45,135 nucleotides of DNA, from assembly GCA_017558555.1 (NCBI GenBank), contig JAFYUJ010000057.1:1-45135 (forward strand), read 5' to 3'. This document shows positions 1 through 9,061 of the stretch, piece by piece. The notes under the pieces were generated by a model. It ran no database searches and was not told the origin of the DNA. It saw only the letters and a program-made list of their open reading frames with translations. The translations under genes were made by a program, and so were the position numbers. Position 1 is the stretch's first letter. The number at the start of each line of letters is the position of its first letter. The DNA is from Akkermansia sp. (GTDB lineage: Bacteria; Verrucomicrobiota; Verrucomicrobiia; Verrucomicrobiales; Akkermansiaceae).

Positions 1-16
1 AAGATGTACAGTACCC

Positions 17-80
17 ATGGAAGGTGTTTTTTGTAAGCAACACCAGCATACGTTTTGCTGGTGAAAAATCAACCTTCCAT
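17..80. other. long two-part hairpin upstream of the pyrophosphatase gene
   Basis: Perfect 9-bp outer arms (17-25, ATGGAAGGT, with 72-80, ACCTTCCAT) enclose a T6/A5 pairing (27-32 with 64-68) and a perfect 8-bp inner stem (41-48 CACCAGCA with 56-63 TGCTGGTG, 7-nt loop). A T-rich stretch (TTTTCTTTG) follows on the + strand, so it may be the terminator of a gene to the left of the window. It could also be a folded RNA or the remnant of a small inverted-repeat element. The function is not known. Confidence 0.5.
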
Positions 81-166
81 TTTCTTTGCCCTGATTTCTG
101 CTATTTCACTATCCCTTTAGAAAATCTTTGGGACACATGTGTGTGTTTTGTTTGAGCGAATCAAAC

Positions 167-195
167 TTGACGCCACGGCTGCTGACTGCTAGAAT
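167..195 (+). promoter_or_regulatory. sigma70-type promoter of the pyrophosphatase gene
   Basis: TTGACG (167-172), 17-bp spacer, TAGAAT (190-195). The ATG at 203 lies 7 nt past the -10 box, so the predicted transcript begins at or next to the start codon. This rules out the in-frame ATG at 128, which is upstream of the promoter. Confidence 0.7.
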
Positions 196-202
196 CGGGG
201 GC

Positions 203-688
203 ATGAGAGTGGTTGAAGCGCGTATCGAAATCCCCATGGGAAGCCGCAATAAGTATGAGGTGGATTTGAAGACCGGTCATATCAAGTTGGACCGAGTTCT
301 GTATTCCTCCGTGTATTACCCGGCAGAGTATGGCTTTGTGGAGAATACGCGATATCTGGATGGCGACCCTCTGGATATTCTGGTTTTTACCTCTGCTCCC
401 ACATTTCCGGGGTGTTATGTGGATTGCCGCATTATTGGCGGGATGGATATGATTGATTGTGGTGAGCCGGATGTGAAGATTTTGGCCGTCAACGTGGGAG
501 ACCCGCGTTATGACCATGTGATGAGCCTGCAGGATTTGCCCCCGCACTATCTCGATGAAATCCAGAACTTTTTCAGAACATACAAAACGCTACAGCAGAA
601 GAAGACCGAGGTGGGCGAGTTTTTTGATGCGGAGAAAGCCTGCACTATTTTGGATGAATCTATTGCTCGATTCCAGTCAGAAGAGTAA
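203..688 (+). CDS. ppa: family I soluble inorganic pyrophosphatase
   Basis: Cytoplasmic Mg-dependent hydrolase of pyrophosphate to two phosphates, which pulls biosynthetic reactions forward. The 161-residue product is close to the usual family length (about 175). It carries the signature DGDPLDI (D-x-D-P-x-D metal and substrate ligands) and the typical early YPAEYGF segment, followed by the second acidic cluster around KILAVNVGDPRY. An open frame extends upstream to 128, but those 25 residues resemble nothing in the family and lie upstream of and across the promoter, so I start at 203. The next gene begins 2 bp after the stop, suggesting co-transcription. Assignment is firm. Confidence 0.95.
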   Translation: MRVVEARIEIPMGSRNKYEVDLKTGHIKLDRVLYSSVYYPAEYGFVENTRYLDGDPLDILVFTSAPTFPGCYVDCRIIGGMDMIDCGEPDVKILAVNVGDPRYDHVMSLQDLPPHYLDEIQNFFRTYKTLQQKKTEVGEFFDAEKACTILDESIARFQSEE

Positions 689-690
689 AG

Positions 691-2388
691 ATGAGACGCT
701 GTATGAAGAATAAGACTTTGTGGTATAGTTTGCTCATTGCATTGCTGGCTGCAATTGTTGCAGTGGCCGAGTCGCCGCTCACTCTACGCAATGACGACTT
801 CCAAATCTATTTTTTGCTGCTTAATGGAGGAGTCCAGTCGGATGCAATGGGGTATGGCATCTTCACCAATTATGCGATGGGGTGGATATTGGCCCAGTTA
901 TCCATGCTGTTTCCCAACCTCAATGTTTATTTGCTGAACTTGTTTGTGCTGTCATTTGCTGCATGCTGGAGCGCAAATTACGTTGCATTGGGCACAACAA
1001 GAAGAGCACAAGAGGAAGAGGATAAAAATGTATATGGAACGGTGGTAAAGCTTGTTTCTGTTGTATGGTTGTTCGTGTTGAATGTTGTGAGTCTACGCGT
1101 ACTACAATACACCCAAGTGGCCATGTGGGCAGCGGTAAGCGGCGTGCTATTCCTGAGTACCGTTCAAAATGGCCGTTTTGTCTTTCTCAAATCTTTAGCA
1201 TCAGGCGCTTTATTGATAGGTGCTTTTGTGTTGCGTGAGTCTGTTGTGCTGCCAGCCATTTTCGTGGCGATTGCTGTAAGTTTGGGAATTGCCTGGCCGA
1301 AACGATATGCTATCGCCTTGCTTGTGATTTGCTCGCTCCTGGCAGGCTTACATCTTTGCAATAATGTCGCGTATAATCTTCACCCAGAGTGGAATGAGGC
1401 AAAAGTATGCATGAGTGTACGGCAGAAGATCCTGGATTCTCCTGATAATTCCGGCTTGGATAAATCAGCAAAAATTGCAGAAAGTGGGATGAATCCGGAG
1501 TCGTATTCTTTGTTCAAGTCATTTGTATATGTTCCATCCATGGACGATGCGACAAAGATGGCCGATGCATTGCGAATCCACAAGGAAGGGCGTATAGGAG
1601 TGTTTGGTAATGCCTCCTTAGCAGATATGGGATTTTTGCAAGCTCCCGTGAAACAGCGTATGGATCTCCACGGAGGAACTACAATCTTCATGTGGTTGAC
1701 GCCGTGGGTACCCTTTATTCTGATGGTATTCTTGTGGGGGCTTGGAGCGAATCGTAAAACAATCAAGCCGGCCGGGATGATGCTTGCCGTAGTTGTTGCC
1801 TACATAGTTGCTTTGTTCCTGTATCAGAGAATGGTGGGGCGAGTGTTGACTCCTGTATTGTATGGGGCCACTGTGTGGTTGATGACGCTTCAGCCATCAA
1901 AAAATACAATTACCAAAAACGTGTGTGTGAACATCGGCGCTGCCGTCATGAGTTTATTGTGCATACTTTTCTATGTCCGTCACTGGCAATTTGGCACCCG
2001 TGATACCGGAGAAACTGCATGTGAATACTGCGCGGCCCATCCGGAAAATTTCTATTTGACAACCAGCCAACAGGGCTTGGGATTGTATCCCGTCGGCTTT
2101 ACCGGATATTCATGGCAGTGGCTTCAAAAATCAAACATCCTACCCATATCTGATGGATGGTCTTTTTACACGCCTGCCTATAAAGCTGCATTGTCTGCTC
2201 GGGGCTTTTCCTCATTGCGTGATGCATTCTTTCATCCGAGTTCATTCATTGTTATACGTGATTGTGAGCAAGCGGGTGCCATGCGTTTTTTGGAACGTCT
2301 TGCGATGTGTGAGTGGAACAAAAAAATAGAATTCTCCATCGTCGATAAACGAGGAGAATTCTACTTTGTGAAAGTCATTCAGAAGTAA
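691..2388 (+). CDS. polytopic membrane protein, possible GT-C-type glycosyltransferase
   Basis: 565 residues with about ten hydrophobic segments, starting at residues 9-27, spread over the first 430 residues, and a soluble C-terminal region of about 120 residues. An acidic NDDFQIY motif sits just after the first membrane helix, the place where GT-C glycosyltransferases and related lipid-linked sugar enzymes carry their catalytic Asp. That is the only functional hint and it is weak. The start at 691 follows the pyrophosphatase stop by 2 bp and has GAAGAG upstream; an in-frame ATG at 703 is an alternative. The gene looks more AT-rich than its neighbours, and its product resembles no housekeeping family I know, so it may be strain-variable. 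Function unknown. Confidence 0.6.
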   Translation: MRRCMKNKTLWYSLLIALLAAIVAVAESPLTLRNDDFQIYFLLLNGGVQSDAMGYGIFTNYAMGWILAQLSMLFPNLNVYLLNLFVLSFAACWSANYVALGTTRRAQEEEDKNVYGTVVKLVSVVWLFVLNVVSLRVLQYTQVAMWAAVSGVLFLSTVQNGRFVFLKSLASGALLIGAFVLRESVVLPAIFVAIAVSLGIAWPKRYAIALLVICSLLAGLHLCNNVAYNLHPEWNEAKVCMSVRQKILDSPDNSGLDKSAKIAESGMNPESYSLFKSFVYVPSMDDATKMADALRIHKEGRIGVFGNASLADMGFLQAPVKQRMDLHGGTTIFMWLTPWVPFILMVFLWGLGANRKTIKPAGMMLAVVVAYIVALFLYQRMVGRVLTPVLYGATVWLMTLQPSKNTITKNVCVNIGAAVMSLLCILFYVRHWQFGTRDTGETACEYCAAHPENFYLTTSQQGLGLYPVGFTGYSWQWLQKSNILPISDGWSFYTPAYKAALSARGFSSLRDAFFHPSSFIVIRDCEQAGAMRFLERLAMCEWNKKIEFSIVDKRGEFYFVKVIQK

Positions 2389-2394
2389 GCTATT

Positions 2395-2748
2395 TTATTC
2401 GCCGGGAGTCCAATCCATACGGTTTTCAGGCTTCCAGAGGTTTTCCAGACCGTAGAATTCGCGCACTTCTTCGGCCATTACGTGAATCATCACATCGATG
2501 TAGTCCAGCACAGACCAGAGTGCATTGGGCGTGCGCTCAGAGTACACGGGCTCAATGCCGTATTTCTCTGTAATGTCCTTATCAACATTGCCGAGAATGG
2601 CTTTGAGATGCGGGGTGGAGGTCGCCGTACACACGATAGCATAGTCGGTGATGGAAGAAGTGCCGCGCAAATCGTAGATGGCGATGTTGGTGGCCTTGGC
2701 GTCATCTGCTGCGTTGGCGCAGGCAATAGCAAGTTCTTGGTTGGTCAT
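2395..2748 (-). CDS. rsfS: ribosomal silencing factor RsfS (YbeB/Iojap family)
   Basis: 117 residues, full family length. RsfS binds ribosomal protein uL14 on the 50S subunit and blocks subunit joining when nutrients are scarce. The protein shows the family pattern: an N-terminal helix, then the A-x-x-I-x-x-x-D-L-R-G-x-S-x-I-T-D-Y-x-I-V core (residues 19-39), a P-H-L-K-A helix, and the W-x-x-L-D-Y-x-D-x-x-x-H-V motif. It lies 33 bp downstream of ftsH on the same strand and probably shares its transcript. Its 3' end faces the membrane-protein gene across 6 bp with no visible terminator. Confidence 0.93.
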   Translation of the reverse strand: MTNQELAIACANAADDAKATNIAIYDLRGTSSITDYAIVCTATSTPHLKAILGNVDKDITEKYGIEPVYSERTPNALWSVLDYIDVMIHVMAEEVREFYGLENLWKPENRMDWTPGE

Positions 2749-2781
2749 ATCGGGAGAATGAGGTAAGTTGGTTAAGTTGTT

Positions 2782-5100
2782 TCAGGAGAAAGGGGTAGGG
2801 GGGCTTTGCGTTTCCTGCTGCTCGTCATCCATTGCCGGGGGCTGATCATCGGGCGTCTGCAAGTCCGTAGGTGCATCTTCGGGCAGAGGAATGGCCGGGG
2901 GAAGCTCACGAACGGGAGGAGAGGTCATTTCTCCCTTGTCCACCAGTTCTGCAATCTGCTCGCCGTTCAGGGTTTCAAACTCCATGAGCTTATCTGCCAC
3001 CAAGAGCAGTCGCTCCTTGTTCTCTCGCAGAATGGTGAGAGCACGGTTGTAATTCTCTTCCACAATGCGGCGAATCTCTTCATCGATGATTTGTGCCGTG
3101 TGTTCCGAGAAATTGCGGGTCGTTTGCGTCAGGTCACGGGCGAGGAAAACCTCTCCATGGCTGGAACCGTATTCCACGGGTCCAAGCTTTTCACTCATGC
3201 CGTACACGCACACCATCTTGCGGGCGATGGCGGTGGCCTGCTGGATATCGCCGCGGGCGCCACCGGAAATGTCATTGAACACCACTTCTTCTGCGCAGCG
3301 GCCTCCCATCGCCATGACGATGTAGTCCAGCAGCTCTTTCTTGTATTCGCTGTGCTTGTCTTCATCCGGCAGCATCATCGTGACACCCAGAGCCGGACCA
3401 CGCGGGATGATGGTGACTTTGTGCAGAGGCAGCGTTTTGGCGAGCTCTGTCTTCAGCAGACAGAGGGCGTGCCCGGCCTCGTGCACCGCGGTCATGTACT
3501 TTTCGCGGTCAGAGATTTCCAGAGAGCGGCGTTCTCTCCCCCAGCGCACTTTTTCACGGGCCTCTTCCAAATCCGCTTGTGTGACGGATGCTGCATTCTT
3601 GCGCGCAGCGATGAGGGCTGCTTCATTGACAAGATTGGCCAATTCTGCACCGGAGAAGCCGGTTGTGGCGCGGGCAATCGGCCCCAAATCCACCTCGGGT
3701 GCCAACTTAATCTTGCGCACATGGACGCGAAGAATCTGCTCACGACCGGCAGCATCGGGCAGGTTGACAACCACCTGTCGGTCGAAACGGCCGGGGCGCA
3801 GCAAGGCGGGATCCAGCACGTCTACTCGGTTGGTGGCTGCAATAACGATGACGTTCTCGTTGGCGGCAAAGCCGTCCATCTCAACGAGCAGGGCATTGAG
3901 CGTTTGTTCGCGCTCATCATGACCACCACCCACGCCATGACCACGATGTCGGCCCACAGCATCAATTTCGTCGATGAAAATCAGGCAGGGAGAGTGTTTC
4001 TTGGCCTCGGCAAACATGTCTCGCACGCGGCTGGCACCCACACCCACGAACATTTCCACGAAATCAGAGCCGGAAATGGTGTAGAAAGGCACATCTGCTT
4101 CACCCGCAATGGCCTTGGCAAGCAGGGTCTTACCGGTGCCTGGGGGGCCGACCATGAGCACACCCTTGGGAATGGTGCCTCCCAGATTGCGGAATTTTTG
4201 CGGATTGCGCAGGAACTCAACAATTTCCCATACTTCTTCCTTGGCTTCGGAGATACCTGCAACATCCTTGAAGGTGATGTTGTTGCTGCCGGGGTCGAGC
4301 AAGCGAGCGCGGCTGCGGGCGAACTTCATCGCGCCACTGGGGCCGCCGCTTTGCGCACGGAAGAAAAAGATAAGAATCAGCAGGAAGAGGACAAAGGGTA
4401 AGCAGTTGATGAGGATGAGCTCCCACGTGTTGTTTTCAACCTTATAGCTGGCGTGGTTGCCCAGCAAATCGCGCACTTTGTCACCCTGGAAGACGGGACT
4501 GAAATCCACCACGATGGGTTCCACATCCTTGCTGGTGATGGTGCCGGAGGGATTCTTGCGATAAGAACCGATGATGACACCCTGGCCATTACTTTCGTAG
4601 ATGGTGGGGCTATCCTTGAGGATGATGCGGCCTTCTTCACCCAGTTTGCGGAAATCATCTGTGGACCACACGCGGTCCGCTTCGGCCGGGGCGGGGCCGG
4701 GGGCGTTCACCTGGGTAGTGGTGATACCATAGCGGTTGCAGAGCGCTTTAATCTCTTCGCTGCTGGTGAATGGCATGTAGAACTTGCCCACTTCATAGCT
4801 GGGGGCTACGCGGTATTTGTAGGCAGTAATGGTACCCTGGGAGCCACCGCTGTTGGTGACCACCTCGATGGGGTACTCACGGGATTGGGTCAGCACGATA
4901 AGGCCGTCCCGATAATCTTTCTGGAACTCATCAAGCTTCACTGTGCGGGCAGAACCGGCCATGTCACCGTCAAACATGAAGGCAAGGAACAAAATGCCTG
5001 AGATGACGGCCATCAAAATCCACAAGCCCCAGTTGGGTTGGTTGCCGGGAGTGGGTGAGGGCGGGAGTCCGTTTGGTTTGTTGTTGTTGGGTTCCGACAT
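2782..5100 (-). CDS. ftsH: ATP-dependent zinc metalloprotease FtsH
   Basis: Membrane-anchored AAA+ protease that extracts and degrades misassembled membrane proteins and short-lived regulators. Order in the 772-residue product: cytoplasmic N-tail rich in Pro/Asn, TM1 (about 23-43), a periplasmic domain of roughly 180 residues, TM2 (about 226-248), the AAA module with Walker A GPPGTGKT (318-325), Walker B LIFIDEID (373-380) and a second region of homology near 423-441, then the zinc site HEAGH (540-544) with the third ligand in GARGDIQ (D618). The periplasmic part is larger than in the roughly 645-residue E. coli enzyme, and the C-terminus is a Pro/Gln/acidic tail. It lies 85 bp downstream of mutL and 33 bp upstream of rsfS on the same strand. 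Confidence 0.97.
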   Translation of the reverse strand: MSEPNNNKPNGLPPSPTPGNQPNWGLWILMAVISGILFLAFMFDGDMAGSARTVKLDEFQKDYRDGLIVLTQSREYPIEVVTNSGGSQGTITAYKYRVAPSYEVGKFYMPFTSSEEIKALCNRYGITTTQVNAPGPAPAEADRVWSTDDFRKLGEEGRIILKDSPTIYESNGQGVIIGSYRKNPSGTITSKDVEPIVVDFSPVFQGDKVRDLLGNHASYKVENNTWELILINCLPFVLFLLILIFFFRAQSGGPSGAMKFARSRARLLDPGSNNITFKDVAGISEAKEEVWEIVEFLRNPQKFRNLGGTIPKGVLMVGPPGTGKTLLAKAIAGEADVPFYTISGSDFVEMFVGVGASRVRDMFAEAKKHSPCLIFIDEIDAVGRHRGHGVGGGHDEREQTLNALLVEMDGFAANENVIVIAATNRVDVLDPALLRPGRFDRQVVVNLPDAAGREQILRVHVRKIKLAPEVDLGPIARATTGFSGAELANLVNEAALIAARKNAASVTQADLEEAREKVRWGRERRSLEISDREKYMTAVHEAGHALCLLKTELAKTLPLHKVTIIPRGPALGVTMMLPDEDKHSEYKKELLDYIVMAMGGRCAEEVVFNDISGGARGDIQQATAIARKMVCVYGMSEKLGPVEYGSSHGEVFLARDLTQTTRNFSEHTAQIIDEEIRRIVEENYNRALTILRENKERLLLVADKLMEFETLNGEQIAELVDKGEMTSPPVRELPPAIPLPEDAPTDLQTPDDQPPAMDDEQQETQSPPTPFS

Positions 5101-5185
5101 GGGCAGAATGTGTGCTTTTTCTTATTCTATGCCAAGTTGGGCTGCAGGGAAACGTCATTTCAAGACATACCCCGCAAAAAGACTG

Positions 5186-7051
5186 TCATTGTGCCTGGAA
5201 TTTGCGGTTTATTTCGTTGGCTGTATAGGGTAGCATGGTGGGCTTGCCTGCCGGGGTGCAATACGGAATCTCGCAGCGCATCAAATCTGCCACCAGAGCA
5301 GGGGCCGAGCGCAGCCATGGTTGCATGTCTTCCTGCTGGGCGTATTGCTTGGCAAGTTGGCAAGCGAAGGGCTCGAAGGGGTGGCGGGCGCGGCGGTGTT
5401 TTTGCTCGCCACAGGAATATAGCTGAATGAGCTCCAGCAGGAAATCTGCTGTGCGGGAGAGTGGCAACATAGCCGGCACTGCTTCAATACGCATTGTGTT
5501 GCGCCCAAATTGCTCCAGTCGGAAGCCGGCTTGTTCCAGCAGTGGTTTTATTTCCAGGATGGTACCGAGTTCCCGTATGTCGAACTCCATCAGTTCCGGT
5601 GCCAGCAATCGCTGTGACATAATGGGGCGTTTGTTACTTTCCATCAGGCGCTCAAAGATGATGCGCTCGCGCGCGGCACGAGGAGAAAGCAGGACGAGGC
5701 TTTCCTTATTTTCAAAAATAGCGTAGCTGTCGTGGAAAATACCGATGTAGCGGAAATGCGGGTGCTGTACCGGGGCTTCGGATGGAGCTTTCTCCTCAGT
5801 TGAGGTGGAGATCACAGATTGAGACTCTTCATCGGCTTTGGTGTGCCGGGCCGGTGCTGCGTTTTCCAGATTGAGCGAGCGCTGCTGCGGTTCCAATACC
5901 GGTTTTAATTGGAATGGAATAACTGGCTTTTGAACGATCTGGGGCTGCGTAGCAATGATTTGCTTAGCCGTTTGTTGGCTCTTGGGCGCTTCCTCAGCAG
6001 GTGTCGGGGTAGTGGGCTGAGCTGCGGGGGCATCCTCTTCACCGCGGGCATGCGCACTCAACGTGCTGCTGATGGCATCTAAAATGGCGGTAGTGACCTC
6101 CGAGGGACGTCGGAAACGCACTTCTCTCTTGGCCGGGTGTACGTTCACGTCCACCAAAGCGGGCTCAACTTCCAGATACAGGAAGAAAGAGGGGTGAAGC
6201 CCTGTCGGGAATCCGCCGTAGCCATCGCGGATGGCTCGCGCAACGATTTTATCCTCGATGGGGCGATTGTTGAGGAAGACAAATTGCATGCGCTTGTTGC
6301 GTCTGGCTGCTTCCAGCGGCATGAGATAGCCCTCTGCGCGCACCCCGGCTGTGTGCGCAGGCTTGATTCTCAGCAGATTCATGGCGATGTCTCGCCCATA
6401 AAAGGCGGCGATGCGGTGGCGCATGTCATGGGTGGAGGGCACATCGAAAATCGTTTGTCCATCCTTGATGAAGCAGAATCGAATCTCCGGAAACGCCAGG
6501 GCATGCAAGCGCAGCTGGTGCTCAATATGACCGGCTTCTGTTTCCTCGCTTTTGAGGAATTTGCGGCGCACGGGGGTGTTGAAAAAGAGGTTGGAAACGC
6601 TTATCTCTGTACCGGGGGCGCAGCCAATGTTCATCACCGGGGATTCCTCTCCCCCCATGCTGCTTATCAGCGTGCCTTCCACAGCCTCTGCTCTGCGGGT
6701 GGAGATACGCAGCTCTGCCACAGAGGCAATGCTGGGCAAGGCTTCGCCTCGGAACCCCATCTGGCGGATTTCAAAGAGGTCTTCAAAGCAGGTCAATTTG
6801 CTGGTGGCGTGGCGTTGCAGGCACAGCGAAGCATCTTCCCGGCTCATGCCACAACCATCATCTGCGACTTTGATGAGTGAGATACCACCGCGGCGAATCT
6901 CCACGCGGATGCTTTTTGCTCCGGCATCGATGCTGTTCTCCACCAGCTCTTTAATGACAGAAGCCGGGCGTTCCACGACCTCACCCGCTGCCACTTGACT
7001 GGCCAACACGGCATCCATCAATCGGATGCTCTGGTTTTCTTGCTCTGCCAT
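5186..7051 (-). CDS. mutL: DNA mismatch repair protein MutL
   Basis: GHKL ATPase that couples MutS mismatch recognition to strand removal. The N-terminal half is canonical: Bergerat motifs KELVENSIDAGA (catalytic Glu35), DDGCGM (64-69), GFRGEAL (99-105), and NVHPAKREVRF later. A Pro/Ala/Gln-rich linker (about 335-430) joins the C-terminal dimerisation domain. The endonuclease signatures of methyl-independent MutLs are degraded: the DQHAxxE site reads SPRAARE (456-462) and the C-x-H-x-x-P-T type motif reads TPAGKPT (599-605). The protein may therefore act like E. coli MutL, which relies on a separate nuclease. The start is fixed by a promoter whose -10 ends 10 bp upstream. It is first in the mutL-ftsH-rsfS direction. 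Confidence 0.95.
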   Translation of the reverse strand: MAEQENQSIRLMDAVLASQVAAGEVVERPASVIKELVENSIDAGAKSIRVEIRRGGISLIKVADDGCGMSREDASLCLQRHATSKLTCFEDLFEIRQMGFRGEALPSIASVAELRISTRRAEAVEGTLISSMGGEESPVMNIGCAPGTEISVSNLFFNTPVRRKFLKSEETEAGHIEHQLRLHALAFPEIRFCFIKDGQTIFDVPSTHDMRHRIAAFYGRDIAMNLLRIKPAHTAGVRAEGYLMPLEAARRNKRMQFVFLNNRPIEDKIVARAIRDGYGGFPTGLHPSFFLYLEVEPALVDVNVHPAKREVRFRRPSEVTTAILDAISSTLSAHARGEEDAPAAQPTTPTPAEEAPKSQQTAKQIIATQPQIVQKPVIPFQLKPVLEPQQRSLNLENAAPARHTKADEESQSVISTSTEEKAPSEAPVQHPHFRYIGIFHDSYAIFENKESLVLLSPRAARERIIFERLMESNKRPIMSQRLLAPELMEFDIRELGTILEIKPLLEQAGFRLEQFGRNTMRIEAVPAMLPLSRTADFLLELIQLYSCGEQKHRRARHPFEPFACQLAKQYAQQEDMQPWLRSAPALVADLMRCEIPYCTPAGKPTMLPYTANEINRKFQAQ

Positions 7052-7060
7052 GCTCGCCCA

Positions 7061-7089
7061 AGTGTATCATGCCCGCACTTCAGCGTCAA
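7061..7089 (-). promoter_or_regulatory. promoter of mutL
   Basis: On the minus strand: TTGACG (complement of 7084-7089), 17-bp spacer, TACACT (complement of 7061-7066). The mutL ATG follows after 9 nt, predicting a 5' leader of only about 3 nt. It lies back to back with the ROK kinase promoter. Confidence 0.65.
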
Positions 7090-7123
7090 CCTTTCTGCTT
7101 ATCTGAAAAGCGCATTTTATTCT

Positions 7124-7152
7124 TTGCAAAGGTTGATGAATTGTGCTAACAT
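7124..7152 (+). promoter_or_regulatory. promoter of the ROK kinase gene
   Basis: TTGCAA (7124-7129), 17-bp spacer, TAACAT (7147-7152), preceded by TGC as in extended -10 promoters. The ATG at 7162 is 9 nt downstream, predicting a leader of about 3 nt. An in-frame GTG at 7156 would lie ahead of the expected transcription start. Confidence 0.65.
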
Positions 7153-7161
7153 AGCGTGCGT

Positions 7162-8106
7162 ATGAGTGCAGATGAGCTTTCTATCGGTGTTGATATGGGG
7201 GGGACCTCCATCAAGTTTGCTGTAGTGCGTGACACGGAGATTATCTACAAAGGTGAGCCGATTCCCACGCAGGAGTTTCCTACACCTGAGTCTATTGTGC
7301 AGGAAATTGGTAAGCGTTTGCATCATTTGCAGGAGTTGTATCCTTCAGTTTGTGCTGTTGGTATGGGCTTGCCCGGCTTTGTAGATCACCGCGCCGGTAC
7401 GGTGGATTCCCTTACCAATGTGCCCGGTTGGTACAATATTCATATCCGTGACATCCTCACTGAGCTGACGGGGCTTCCCGCAGCCGTGGATAATGATGCC
7501 AACTGCATGGCCTACGCAGAATGGAAGCTTGGTGCCGGTCGTGGCATGAATGATTTGGTGTGCCTCACGCTGGGCACCGGTATCGGCTCCGGTATCATTG
7601 CCAATGGTCAGTTCCTGCGCGGTCACCTGGGTGCTGCCGGTGAATTGGGGCAGATGACCATCGATTACAAGGGCCGCATCGGTTACTATGGCAACCGCGG
7701 CGCTATCGAGGATTACATCGGCAACCGAGAGATTGCTTCCGAAGCACAGATGATGTACGCTGCTGCCGGTCAATCCCGCTCAGAAGAGGAATGCTCTCCC
7801 CTTGATTTGGAAAATGCAGCCAAGGCCGGGTGCCCCGTTGCTGCTGCTGTCTGGGATGATATTGCCTGCAAGCTCGCCAGCTGCCTGATGAATTGCCACT
7901 ACATCCTCAACCCTGAGGCTTTCATCATTGGCGGTGGTATTTCCAAGGCCGGTGATTTGCTCTTTGCCCCGCTGCGTAAGTATTTGCGTGCTCAGCTATA
8001 TGGCCCACATTACGAAAAAATCAAGATTCTTTCTGCTCAGTTCGGCAATGAAGCCGGTTTGATTGGTTCTGCTCGTTTGGCATACAACGAGGCGAAAGGT
8101 CTGTGA
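7162..8106 (+). CDS. ROK-family sugar kinase (glucokinase-like)
   Basis: 314-residue cytoplasmic kinase expected to phosphorylate glucose or a related hexose with ATP. The phosphate loop GVDMGGTSIKFAVV sits at the N-terminus. VDNDANCMAYAEWKLGAG carries the catalytic Asp, and LGTGIGSGIIANG forms the ROK nucleotide-binding region. The usual zinc motif CxCGxxGCxE is replaced by GYYGNRGAIE, so all three zinc cysteines are absent. No helix-turn-helix is present, so this is an enzyme and not a ROK repressor. The exact sugar cannot be told from sequence. The TGA overlaps the ATG of the methyltransferase gene downstream, implying translational coupling. Confidence 0.85.
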   Translation: MSADELSIGVDMGGTSIKFAVVRDTEIIYKGEPIPTQEFPTPESIVQEIGKRLHHLQELYPSVCAVGMGLPGFVDHRAGTVDSLTNVPGWYNIHIRDILTELTGLPAAVDNDANCMAYAEWKLGAGRGMNDLVCLTLGTGIGSGIIANGQFLRGHLGAAGELGQMTIDYKGRIGYYGNRGAIEDYIGNREIASEAQMMYAAAGQSRSEEECSPLDLENAAKAGCPVAAAVWDDIACKLASCLMNCHYILNPEAFIIGGGISKAGDLLFAPLRKYLRAQLYGPHYEKIKILSAQFGNEAGLIGSARLAYNEAKGL

Positions 8107-9017
8107 TGATGCCCGATTCTCCAAGCCACGCAGAGCTGCGCTTGTGCAGCCGATTGCAGTTGAGCGAAAGCTCCTCTGCTGCGCTCATTCGCGCCCTGCG
8201 CGCAGGTGAATCATCCCGCCAGGCTGTGGTGCTCACCCCTCGGGCTCCGCAGGATTATGTGCCACCGTTTGCTTGCGTGGACACCTCCGAGTGGGGGTGG
8301 TTGCCCCCGGGTGTTTTTGTGCCGCAGGACGGGGAAAAACCCACGGTTCATGAAGATTATCGCGAGCACGGCTATTATTATTCCCTGGATTTGTCGTCCT
8401 GTTGGGAGTCTGCTGCGTTGGCTGAGGTCCCTCCGCCTGCCAGCAGCTTGGATTTGTGCGCTGCGCCCGGTGGCAAAACCATGCTCATGGTGGCTCGCCA
8501 TTTGCCGTTGCAACATGTAGCCAATGAGGTGAATGCCTCTCGCCGCGGTATTCTGCGTCAGAATCTGGAACACTGCGGCGTGCCCAATACCGAGGTTACA
8601 GGCTTGAGACCCGATCAATGGGCCGAGACAAATCGGCTGTTTGATTTATTGTTGGTAGACGCACCTTGTAGTGGACAATCCTTACTGGCAAAGGGCATCC
8701 GTAATCCCGGGTGCCTGGGTGCATCGATGGTGAATGGCAACGCCAAGCGCCAGAAAGGAATTTTGTTGGCAGCTGTGCGGTGCGTCGCTCCGGGGGGGCA
8801 TTTGCTGTATACAACATGCACCTACGACCCCGATGAGAACGAAAAGGTTGTGGCCTATATACTGAAGCGTGTGCCGGGCTGGTCTGCTGTAGAGATTCCT
8901 GCGCTGGAATCTTTCCGCTCAATATTGGCTGCTTTTCCTGCCTATCGTATGCTGCCCGAGCACGGTTTTGGGGCAGGGGGCTTCTCCTGCCTGCTCCGTC
9001 ACAATCCTCAACATTGA
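8106..9017 (+). CDS. RsmB/RsmF-type RNA 5-methylcytosine methyltransferase
   Basis: SAM-dependent methyltransferase predicted to make m5C in 16S rRNA or tRNA. In the 303-residue product the SAM-binding motif LDLCAAPGGKT lies near residue 118. The motif IV catalytic site reads VDAPCSGQSLL, and the second (nucleophile) cysteine lies in YTTCTYDPDENE, where most relatives have TCS. No N-terminal NusB-like domain or C-terminal PUA domain is obvious. The ATG at 8106 overlaps the kinase stop (TGATG) with AAAGG 6 nt upstream; GTG 8103 and ATG 8109 are alternatives. The substrate position cannot be assigned from sequence. Confidence 0.85.
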   Translation: MMPDSPSHAELRLCSRLQLSESSSAALIRALRAGESSRQAVVLTPRAPQDYVPPFACVDTSEWGWLPPGVFVPQDGEKPTVHEDYREHGYYYSLDLSSCWESAALAEVPPPASSLDLCAAPGGKTMLMVARHLPLQHVANEVNASRRGILRQNLEHCGVPNTEVTGLRPDQWAETNRLFDLLLVDAPCSGQSLLAKGIRNPGCLGASMVNGNAKRQKGILLAAVRCVAPGGHLLYTTCTYDPDENEKVVAYILKRVPGWSAVEIPALESFRSILAAFPAYRMLPEHGFGAGGFSCLLRHNPQH

Positions 9018-9061
9018 TTTTTTTTTGAACAAATTAATCATCCCTAACGCCTCATACATAT

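Noticed and set aside
2806..4401. A 531-codon open frame antisense to ftsH
   Set aside because: The minus strand has all FtsH motifs; the antisense product has no recognisable domain.
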